15,207 nucleotides of DNA from Victivallis vadensis (lineage in GTDB: Bacteria > Verrucomicrobiota > Lentisphaeria > Victivallales > GWF2-50-93): the NCBI GenBank assembly GCA_020718525.1, contig DYRX01000067.1, positions 1-15,207 on the forward strand, given 5' to 3'. The stretch's first letter is position 1, and every line of letters begins with the position of its first letter. Positions 1 to 5,695 of the stretch are shown here, piece by piece. The position numbers and the translations under genes were made by a program. The notes below the pieces were generated by a model that saw nothing but the letters and a program-made list of their open reading frames with translations, made no database searches and was not told where the DNA came from.

Positions 1-2
1 AC

Positions 3-87
3 ACGGATGAACACTGATTTTTTGAGCGAAGCTCTTTGGAGTGCGGTGATTTTTCACCGCTTTCTCTTGGAGGTGATCATTCGCCTG
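3..87. repeat. Multi-hairpin intergenic repeat, copy A (5' half only)
   Basis: This is the first of three related copies. It begins with the same 42 nt as copy C (3-44 equals 461-502), continues through the perfect hairpin GCGGTGA-TTTT-TCACCGC (43-60), and ends near GATCATTCGCC (75-85). After that the sequence diverges, so the second half with the GCCGGAGA hairpin is missing. GAGC-GAA-GCTC (24-34) is a further small stem. There is no credible gene here; short open frames across the repeat are by-products. Confidence 0.85.
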
Positions 88-134
88 CTTCCGCGTCCTC
101 ATCATCTTCGGAATCGGGATCGAGGAGAAACAGA

Positions 135-170
135 AATATTGAATACTGAAATCCAATATTGAATATTGAA
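135..170. repeat. AT-rich direct repeats (AATATTGAATA / TTGAATATTGAA)
   Basis: AATATTGAATA occurs at 135-145 and 155-165, overlapping TTGAATATTGAA at 159-170. The same 12-mer recurs at 763-774, just before the first gene. It has the look of dispersed intergenic filler. No promoter or protein-binding role can be assigned from sequence alone. Confidence 0.6.
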
Positions 171-203
171 CGGAAGAAAATCAGAAAGAATGCGAAATGC
201 GAA

Positions 204-227
204 GGGGTTAGGGGATGGGGTTTAGGG
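204..227 (+). other. Putative G-quadruplex motif
   Basis: Four G-runs lie in 24 nt: GGGG (204-207), GGGG (211-214), GGGG (217-220) and GGG (225-227). The loops TTA, AT and TTTA are all short, which fits the standard G3+N1-7 quadruplex pattern and looks telomere-like. It sits in the non-coding repeat region just upstream of the TCGGNN hexamer array. Whether it folds or has a function is unknown. Confidence 0.6.
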
Positions 228-239
228 TTGTGGAACGAA

Positions 240-275
240 TCGGTGTCGGGGTCGGTATCGGAATCGGAATCGAGT
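240..275. repeat. TCGGNN hexamer array (left end)
   Basis: Five consecutive hexamers read TCGGTG, TCGGGG, TCGGTA, TCGGAA and TCGGAA, followed by a degenerate TCGAGT. The first four positions are fixed and the last two vary. A matching array occurs at 15129-15158, with an inverted partner near the right edge. There is no open frame of interest, so it is best read as a degenerate microsatellite-like intergenic repeat. Confidence 0.8.
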
Positions 276-303
276 GAAAGACCGCCTGAAGGCTGAACAG
301 CAA

Positions 304-445
304 CCCAGAGCGAAGCTCTTTGGAGTGCGGTGATTTTTCACCGCTTTCTCTTGGCGGTGATCATTCGCCACAAAAGCGCCGGAGAAGAATCTCCGGCAAG
401 GCAAAAGCGGCAAATTATTGCCGCACTCCAAAGATTCGTTCGCTT
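304..445. repeat. Multi-hairpin intergenic repeat, copy B (most complete)
   Basis: This copy folds as a nested, multi-branched structure. A 13-bp outer stem pairs CTTTGGAGTGCGG (318-330) with CCGCACTCCAAAG (421-433). Inside are three perfect tetraloop hairpins: GCGGTGA/TCACCGC (327-344), GCCGGAGA/TCTCCGGC (378-397) and GCGGCAA/TTGCCGC (407-424). A weaker inner stem pairs CTTT..CTTG (344-353) with CAAG..AAAAG (397-407). GAGC-GAA-GCTC (308-318) precedes it. Some pairings share bases, so alternative folds exist. No protein family is apparent in either strand. It could be a REP/MITE-like dispersed element or a structured RNA; the sequence does not decide between these. Confidence 0.85.
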
Positions 446-458
446 CCGCAGCCTCTGC

Positions 459-612
459 ATACGGATGAACACTGATTTTTTGAGCGAAGCTCTTTGGAGT
501 GCTTGCCCAGAGCTTGTCGCTGGGCGGTGATTTTTCACCGCTTTCTCTTGGCAACGATCATTCGCCGCAAAAGCGCCGGAGAAGAATCTCCGTCAAGGCA
601 AAATCGGCATTT
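459..612. repeat. Multi-hairpin intergenic repeat, copy C (with hairpin insertion)
   Basis: This copy shares 42 identical nt with copy A at its start (461-502). A 23-nt insertion at 503-525 is itself a hairpin, GCCCAG (505-510) paired with CTGGGC (520-525). The common GCGGTGA/TCACCGC hairpin (524-541) follows, then GCCGGAGA/TCTCCGTC (575-594), where a G-to-T change at 593 breaks one pair. The right part diverges after about 605, and the outer-stem arm CCGCACTCCAAAG of copy B is missing. Confidence 0.85.
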
Positions 613-668
613 ATAGTAATGGCACTGTGTGCCCCTCAGTCCAAAACTCTACGCTGGCAATCATTCAC

Positions 669-704
669 GTCTTCAATGTCCTCTCTGTCCTCGAAGTCCT
701 CTGC
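669..704. repeat. 9-nt-period array GTCYTCNNN, four units
   Basis: The units are GTCTTCAAT, GTCCTCTCT, GTCCTCGAA and GTCCTCTGC in perfect 9-nt register. Only the last three positions of each unit vary freely. Units and spacing are far too short for CRISPR. The array lies in the non-coding stretch upstream of the first gene. Confidence 0.7.
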
Positions 705-754
705 GACAAAAAATGCGATAGCTTTCCCCGGAAGTGCAAAATGCAAAATAAAAA

Positions 755-774
755 TTGAAAGATTGAATATTGAA
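755..774. repeat. Second site of the TTGAATATTGAA repeat
   Basis: TTGAATATTGAA at 763-774 repeats the 12-mer of 159-170 and is preceded by TTGAAAGA. The gap from 705 to 865 holds nothing else recognisable apart from this AT-rich repeat. A promoter for the downstream gene presumably lies here, but no convincing -35/-10 pair with normal spacing was found. Confidence 0.5.
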
Positions 775-865
775 GTTAGACGATGGATATTAAAGGGGAA
801 GAAGAAAATCGGGACACGGTAGCTTCTTTGTTTGTCATGCCACAGCTTAGAATGGGATATCTCGT

Positions 866-2920
866 ATGCAGTCAGGAAAAGTCAAGCGAAGCAAAAAAGC
901 TGAAGCTCCGCCAGCTTCATCTTCCGAAGCAGTCGGACTTGCAGGCGTCGAGTCTGATGCCGAATCCATGATCGCTAGAATTTATTCCGTGCTTTTTTCT
1001 CTTTTCATCTTCCTTATGCCTCTCAAATTCGGATCCATCACGGGGGTTCCAGAAATTCCCTTCCTCCCTTATGATTTGATTTCCTGGATAATTTTCACCT
1101 ATCCTCCAATTCTCTTTCCGATCGCGGCATCCATCTTTGCAATTTCAGCTTTCTTCCTCTTCAAAAGACCGCAGAAATTCTCATTCAACGTTCTTCTCTC
1201 AATTCTTTGCTCGATAATGGCTCTGATTTCGATACTTGGCGCATTCAGGGCAAGCGTCAAAGATTTTCCTATACTTCAAATCTGCCATTTTTCAGGAATA
1301 GCACTTTGCGTCGCCGCCTTCGTGCGCTCCTCCGAATCATGCCCAAAAATGAAGATATACGCCGCGAGGGCGATTCTCCTGTCAACTCTTTTTCTCCTGG
1401 CTTCAGGCGTCCAGCAATATTTCTGGGGCTTCCGCGAAAGCCTAGACTACGTCTATGGGCAGGAGCTGAAAACTGGAGCGGCTCTTCCGTCGGGCGTGAT
1501 GGGAAGGCTTCAGCAGACCAGGATATTCGCGACTTTCTCCCTCTGCAACAGCTTTGCCGCGCATCTTATTCTGACAATTCCTTTCTGCATCTATCTTGTG
1601 TTCACCGATCTTGTTTCCCTCAAACTTGCCATAATCTTCATCATAAGCGCCCTCGTCTATTTCATATTTCCCGACTGCCCGCAGTTTCTTTTCATCCTCA
1701 TCTCGATGGCATATTCGGCGTCCGTCGTGCTGACAATCGCCAGATTTCCGCTCAAATTTGCTGACAAATTCAGCTTCGCCGCCGCCATCCTTCTTGCGGG
1801 TCTCTTTCTCTTCAACCTGCATTTAAGCGGAAGCCGCGCCGCCGTCCTGTCCTTCGGCGCCGCAACTGCCCTGATCGTTCCAGCTCTCGTTTTTGCGAAA
1901 TTCGCAAATCTCAGAAAAGCCATAGTCTTATGCGTTGTTCTGGTCTTTTGCGTCATTCCGATTTATGTAATGACAAACGCCGGAAGAGATCTAGGTTCAA
2001 TGAAAGTGCGGCTCGACTACTACAGCGTCGCATCGCGGATTTTTGCGGAGAATCCCCTCATTGGAACCGGTTGGGGCGACTTTTTCCACGAATATCCGAA
2101 ACTGAAGCAGTTTCCGGGGACAGAGGCGCCACACACCCCTCACAATTTTGTGCTTTCCTTCGCGTCCCAATGCGGAATTGCCGGTCTTCTCGCGACCCTT
2201 GCACTCTTTTTTGCCCTGCCAATTTCCGCGTATCTCGCCAGCCTCCGCTCAGAGCCGGCAAAACGGTATTTTGATTCGGCTCTCATGCTCGGATTCATCG
2301 CCTGGGCACTCCATTCCCTGCTCGACATCAACATCCAAATTTCAGGCTCCGTAGCAACCGCCCTCGTCATGCTCTGCATTCCAAATTTTGAAATGCCCGC
2401 TTTGAAAAAACTCGACGTGATAGGGATTTTATCGAGACCAGCGGTCAAATTCATATTTTTCCAGACTGGGCTTCTGCTCGTATTCTTTGCGCTCGGGCTT
2501 TCGATTTACAGACTCAGAGGAGAGTATGCATTCCTGGCTTTGCACGATATCTGCGAGGCAAGGTTCGCAAGCGAAGATGATGTCAAAAAAGTCCCGATCT
2601 CCCTCGTCGAGTCAAAGCTTAAAGCCGCCGTCTCGCAGATGCCATATTCCCCATTTCCATGGGCAGTCGCAGGCGCATTTTTCCAAAGGCGCGGCCTCTG
2701 GGAGCTTTCGGAGTCCTGCTACGCGAACGCCGCCGAACTTTCCCCCGAACGCGCAAGCTACTTTTACCGCCTTGCGCTGAATCAGATACGGCAGGGCAAA
2801 AAAACTCAGGCTATTGAAAATCTCGAGAAGGCGGCTGAAATGTTTCCAAACGCGGAATATGGTGATCTGCTTGATAAAATAAAGCATGACAATATGAAAA
2901 AAGAAGCCGCGCCTTTGTAA
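866..2920 (+). CDS. O-antigen ligase/polymerase family membrane protein with C-terminal TPR repeats
   Basis: A 684-residue polytopic inner-membrane protein of the Wzy_C/O-antigen ligase family, which joins or polymerises surface polysaccharide on undecaprenyl carriers at the periplasmic face. Hydrophobic segments alternate through about residue 550. The family core is visible as SGSRAAVLS (321-329), GTGWGDFF (400-407) and an HTPHN segment (423-427) followed by a G-I-A-G-L helix. Residues about 598-662 form two TPR-like helical repeats, a common tail in PVC and related phyla. The start at 866 gives a basic, Ala/Ser-rich cytoplasmic leader of about 34 residues before the first membrane helix. 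The next ATG at 968 is also possible, and neither has a strong ribosome binding site. Neighbours do not reveal the substrate; ligase, polymerase or exopolysaccharide function cannot be separated. Confidence 0.88.
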   Translation: MQSGKVKRSKKAEAPPASSSEAVGLAGVESDAESMIARIYSVLFSLFIFLMPLKFGSITGVPEIPFLPYDLISWIIFTYPPILFPIAASIFAISAFFLFKRPQKFSFNVLLSILCSIMALISILGAFRASVKDFPILQICHFSGIALCVAAFVRSSESCPKMKIYAARAILLSTLFLLASGVQQYFWGFRESLDYVYGQELKTGAALPSGVMGRLQQTRIFATFSLCNSFAAHLILTIPFCIYLVFTDLVSLKLAIIFIISALVYFIFPDCPQFLFILISMAYSASVVLTIARFPLKFADKFSFAAAILLAGLFLFNLHLSGSRAAVLSFGAATALIVPALVFAKFANLRKAIVLCVVLVFCVIPIYVMTNAGRDLGSMKVRLDYYSVASRIFAENPLIGTGWGDFFHEYPKLKQFPGTEAPHTPHNFVLSFASQCGIAGLLATLALFFALPISAYLASLRSEPAKRYFDSALMLGFIAWALHSLLDINIQISGSVATALVMLCIPNFEMPALKKLDVIGILSRPAVKFIFFQTGLLLVFFALGLSIYRLRGEYAFLALHDICEARFASEDDVKKVPISLVESKLKAAVSQMPYSPFPWAVAGAFFQRRGLWELSESCYANAAELSPERASYFYRLALNQIRQGKKTQAIENLEKAAEMFPNAEYGDLLDKIKHDNMKKEAAPL
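1894..1906. repeat. Iterated interrupted palindrome TGCGAAATTCGCA (first site)
   Basis: The core GCGAA(A/G)TTCGC occurs seven times in the window, all inside coding regions: 1895-1905, 7641-7651, 9401-9411, 10117-10127, 10295-10305, 10346-10356 and 12672-12682. Six also carry the flanking T and A. Here the arms extend to TTTGCGAA-A-TTCGCAAA (1892-1908). Confidence 0.75.
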
Positions 2921-2953
2921 CCTAAAATCCATTTCAAGAACAACAACGACCCT

Positions 2954-2975
2954 GACATTGCCGATGTCCTTTTAT
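2954..2975 (+). terminator. Weak candidate terminator of the O-antigen ligase gene
   Basis: The hairpin GACAT-TGCCG-ATGTC (2954-2968) is followed by CTTTTAT, 33 nt after the stop codon. The stem is only 5 bp and AT-rich, so termination efficiency is doubtful. Confidence 0.3.
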
Positions 2976-3000
2976 CACTTTCGGCGTCATTCGTCATTTA

Positions 3001-3079
3001 CATATCTCGATATGCGCATTCCTCATTCCTTGAAATTGATAATCTGGCACCCGTGCCAAATTGCAAAGTTATTTTGCAA
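3001..3079. other. Cluster of three small hairpins in the convergent intergenic region
   Basis: Three inverted repeats follow one another: CATAT-CTCG-ATATG (3001-3014), TGGCAC-CC-GTGCCA (3045-3058) and TTGCAAA-GTTAT-TTTGCAA (3061-3079). A further pair, at 3140-3174, can fold two exclusive ways: AAGCGG/CCGCTT or TTCAAG-ACCG-CTTGAA. None has the T-tract of a plus-strand terminator. No gene is supported between 2921 and 3264; a 61-codon open frame at 3053-3238 lacks a ribosome binding site and any family features. Confidence 0.55.
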
Positions 3080-3237
3080 CAGCCCCTAAGCGATGCACGA
3101 AACACTACACGTAACACGATTACGGGAAAGGTGGTATTGAAGCGGGCGATCTTTCATATTCAAGACCGCTTGAAGAAAAAAACAGCTATCAAATCTGCAA
3201 TTGTATTTTCACGGAGTCTCAGAGATCTGAATTTGTA

Positions 3238-3257
3238 ATGCCAAGATTTTTTGGCAT
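3238..3257 (-). terminator. Candidate terminator of lgt
   Basis: The perfect 7-bp stem ATGCCAA/TTGGCAT with a 6-nt loop begins 7 nt beyond the lgt stop codon. On the minus strand it is followed by TACAAATT, a poor T-tract. Its position is right for lgt, but the tail is weak. Confidence 0.45.
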
Positions 3258-3264
3258 ACTTGCA

Positions 3265-4023
3265 TTAGGTCCGCTTCATGGTCGCAATATAGATTCCGAC
3301 GCCAGCAATGGCTGTGGCTATTCCTATTATCTGAGAAACAGACATCAGAGACATGATCTTGGCGTTGTCGCCACGGAAAAGCTCCAGCGTGAAACGGCCG
3401 ATGCCGTAGCAGACAAGATAAAGGGCGGCGGTTCTGCCGCAGACCTTCGTCTTCCGCAGAAAGACGAACAGAAGTCCCGCCAATGCGAAGTTGAAAAGCG
3501 ATTCGTAGAGTTGAACCGGATGCAGAGAGGCGCCAGGATAGCAATGCTCCGGCATTGAGCCTTGAGGAAATCTCACCGCCCAAGGCAGATCGCATGGCCT
3601 GCCAAAACAGCATCCGTTGAGAAAACAGCCAATTCTTCCAAAGGCGTGTCCTAGCGCAAGAGACGGAGCCATCACGTCAATCACTCCGAAAAAATTCAAT
3701 TTTTTCCGCCTGCTGTAAATGTAGATAGCCAGGACTGCGGCAATGAATCCGCCATAGAAGACTATCCCCCCCTTGTCCACACGCGGGATCATGAGAAGGT
3801 TGTTCTTGAACTCGTCCCAGAACTGGATAACATAAAATAGCCTGGCACCCAGAATGCCCGCTACGATGCAGATGAAGAACAGGTCGTTCACATTGTCGGA
3901 ATTCAGTCCGCGTTCCTTCATGTTCGCAAAAAGGAGAAATGACGCGGCAAGGAAGCCGCACGCCGCCATCGCGCCGAAGCATGTGATCTTGAGAGAACCT
4001 ATCTGAAACAGCAAAGGATGCAT
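3265..4023 (-). CDS. lgt: Prolipoprotein diacylglyceryl transferase
   Basis: Transfers diacylglycerol from phosphatidylglycerol to the lipobox cysteine of prolipoproteins at the inner membrane, the first step of lipoprotein maturation. The 252-residue product has the usual length and about seven membrane segments. Visible family motifs are the signature GRIGCFLNGCCFG (129-141), HPVQLYES (168-175) and GIGRFTLELFRGD (207-219). The signature is a variant: Cys replaces the residue after GRIG, and the usual Glu is also Cys. The block at 85-92 reads GGIVFYGG, with Tyr where E. coli has its His. The start at 4023 was chosen because MHPLLFQIG matches the normal Lgt N-terminus, although an upstream in-frame ATG at 4104 exists. 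It is divergent from the DedA operon. The lipoprotein at 14590 is a likely substrate. Confidence 0.95.
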   Translation of the reverse strand: MHPLLFQIGSLKITCFGAMAACGFLAASFLLFANMKERGLNSDNVNDLFFICIVAGILGARLFYVIQFWDEFKNNLLMIPRVDKGGIVFYGGFIAAVLAIYIYSRRKKLNFFGVIDVMAPSLALGHAFGRIGCFLNGCCFGRPCDLPWAVRFPQGSMPEHCYPGASLHPVQLYESLFNFALAGLLFVFLRKTKVCGRTAALYLVCYGIGRFTLELFRGDNAKIMSLMSVSQIIGIATAIAGVGIYIATMKRT

Positions 4024-4114
4024 TTGAAATCGTCTTCTGTTCGGTTGAAATCCGCGCCCCTTAATGTAGTGTAGCCGGACGCATTTGCAAGATGTTAAAT
4101 TCATGAGGAAGTTT
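4024..4114. promoter_or_regulatory. Divergent promoter region between lgt and the DedA operon
   Basis: These 91 bp must drive both directions. For lgt (minus strand) a plausible pair is TTGCAA (4085-4090) and TACATT (complement of 4063-4068) with a 16-nt spacer, giving a leader of about 33 nt. For the plus strand a weaker pair is TTGAAA (4045-4050) and TAGTGT (4067-4072) with 16 nt between. Each hexamer matches the sigma-70 consensus only partly. The two predicted promoters overlap, so they could interfere with each other. Confidence 0.3.
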
Positions 4115-4774
4115 ATGACAGAAATCGTTATCTCTCATCTGGAGTGGGCAAGCTCGCATGCGGCGACCTGGGGCTTTGTTCTCATTTTCGTGTTTATGGC
4201 GATAGAAAGCTCGTTCATTCCCTTCCCAAGCGAAGTCGTGATGATCCCGGCTGGCTTTCTTGCTGTCCGAGGCGAACTCAGCTTCGGCGAGCCATTCCTG
4301 GACCTCTCCGTCGCCGTGATCTGCGGACTCGCCGGCTCGATTCTTGGCGCCTACGTCAACTACTACCTTGCACTCTGGCTTGGGCGACCTTTCCTCCACA
4401 AGTACGGTTTCTACTTCTTCCTGCCGGAAAAAGCCCTCAACCGCGCCGAGGAGATCTTCAACAAATACGGAGATATCACGACCTTCGTCTGCCGTCTCCT
4501 TCCAGGCATCCGCCAGCTCATCTCGATTCCCGCCGGCCTCTCAAAAATGCCACATAAGAATTTTCTGACATACACCATCCTTGGCGCGGGAATATGGACG
4601 GCGATACTTGCAGGAATCGGATATTATCTCGGCACACTTTCAGCGAGCATGAGCTATGCCGACCTTGTCCATAAAGGCAAAGATCTGCTGAACCACAACT
4701 ATCATTGGATAATAATCGGACTCCTGATTTGCATTGCTGTCTATGTCTTTGTCCACAAAAAAATCATGAAATAG
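4115..4774 (+). CDS. DedA-family inner-membrane protein
   Basis: A 219-residue DedA/SNARE-associated-family membrane protein. Characterised members transport or scramble lipids such as undecaprenyl phosphate and phosphatidylethanolamine, and affect envelope integrity. Family motifs are clear: ESSFIPFPSE (31-40), a Gly-rich re-entrant segment GSILGAYVNYY (74-84), CRLLPGIRQLISIPAG (126-141) with the conserved Arg/Pro/Arg, and the GIWTAILAGIGYYLG segment (159-173). A C-terminal membrane helix (about 198-214) ends in a basic tail. The start at 4115 has AGGAAG at 4106-4111; ATG 4103 and TTG 4085 are in-frame alternatives. It is the first gene of the apparent operon, 3 nt before the DUF58 gene. The substrate cannot be told from sequence. 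Confidence 0.92.
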   Translation: MTEIVISHLEWASSHAATWGFVLIFVFMAIESSFIPFPSEVVMIPAGFLAVRGELSFGEPFLDLSVAVICGLAGSILGAYVNYYLALWLGRPFLHKYGFYFFLPEKALNRAEEIFNKYGDITTFVCRLLPGIRQLISIPAGLSKMPHKNFLTYTILGAGIWTAILAGIGYYLGTLSASMSYADLVHKGKDLLNHNYHWIIIGLLICIAVYVFVHKKIMK

Positions 4775-4777
4775 TGA

Positions 4778-5695
4778 ATGAATTCGAAAAAAGGCAATTC
4801 CGTCTCCCAGTTTCTTTCTCCAGAACTTCTTGCGAGAATTGACAACTACCACATTGTCGCCAAGCTCGCCGTTGAAGGCCTGATGTCCGGCATGCACCGC
4901 AGTGTCTACCACGGATTCGGAACAGAATTCCTCCAGTACAGAAACTACAGCCACGGAGACGATTTCAAGACGATTGACTGGAAGACCTTCGGGCGTCTCG
5001 ACCGCCTCTATTCGAAAGTTTTCCGCGAAGAAACAAATTTCGACTGCTCGATCATTCTTGACTCGAGTGCTTCTATGGGCTACCAGGGCAGAAAATCTCC
5101 GTGCTCGAAGCTGAAATACGCCGCAATGCTAGCCGCCTCAATCGCGTATGTCGCCACCAAACAGGGCGACAATGTGGGGCTTTTCATCTACTCCGACAAA
5201 ATAAAAACGATGCTCAAGCATGGAAGCAGGCAAGGACATCTTGCCAGATTCATTGACGCACTTTCTGCCGCCGATGCGTCCGGGACTGCCGACCACATTA
5301 GTTGCCTTGACATCGTAGGCAGAGCTCTCCGCCGCAGAGGAATAATTGTCTTCATCTCGGATTTTCTCGACACGGGTGCCACTCCGACGGAAATCTTCAA
5401 AAAGCTCAGAATAACCAGAAACGACTGCATCGTCATTCAGACTCTCGACTGCGACGAGACCAACTTCGACTTCAGCGGAGCGGTGCGTTTCATTGACAGC
5501 GAATCGGATGCCAGAATTCTTACCGCTCCCCAAAGCGTGAGGGGAAGCTATCTTGAACGTCTCGCCGCACATCTTGAGGAGACAAGGCTCGCCGCCAGAA
5601 AGATCGAATCAGACTACATTCTCGTGAACAGCTCGGACAATCTGGGCGTCGCCCTTTCCAAGTATCTCCACAGCCGGGGAGCAGTCTATTCATGA
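4778..5695 (+). CDS. DUF58 domain (vWA-like) protein of the MoxR-associated type
   Basis: A 305-residue protein without a signal peptide or membrane helix, so probably cytoplasmic. The DUF58 hallmark GTEF...YSHGDDFKTIDW lies at 48-68, followed by a vWA-like fold with an intact metal-site motif D-x-S-x-S (Asp95, Ser97, Ser99; DSSASM) and a second acidic strand end at FISDFLD (192-198). Such proteins are normally encoded with a MoxR AAA+ ATPase and Bat-type vWA proteins and are thought to act as adaptors in chaperone-like envelope or stress functions. Here the ATPase gene is missing and DedA precedes it by 3 nt. Its stop overlaps the next start by 4 nt (ATGA), which suggests coupled translation. 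Confidence 0.93.
   Translation: MNSKKGNSVSQFLSPELLARIDNYHIVAKLAVEGLMSGMHRSVYHGFGTEFLQYRNYSHGDDFKTIDWKTFGRLDRLYSKVFREETNFDCSIILDSSASMGYQGRKSPCSKLKYAAMLAASIAYVATKQGDNVGLFIYSDKIKTMLKHGSRQGHLARFIDALSAADASGTADHISCLDIVGRALRRRGIIVFISDFLDTGATPTEIFKKLRITRNDCIVIQTLDCDETNFDFSGAVRFIDSESDARILTAPQSVRGSYLERLAAHLEETRLAARKIESDYILVNSSDNLGVALSKYLHSRGAVYS

Noticed and set aside
222..554. 110-codon minus-strand open frame across the repeats, plus smaller frames on both strands from 330 to 971
   Set aside because: They are translations of the hairpin repeats, have no ribosome binding sites, and change composition with each repeat block.
1..612. Repeats considered as an insertion sequence
   Set aside because: There is no transposase, no terminal inverted repeats shared by all copies, and no clear target-site duplication.
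669..704. Tandem array considered as CRISPR
   Set aside because: The 9-nt period has no unique spacers of normal length and no cas gene is nearby.
3053..3238. 61-codon plus-strand open frame in the convergent gap
   Set aside because: It overlaps two hairpins, lacks a ribosome binding site and has no recognisable domain.
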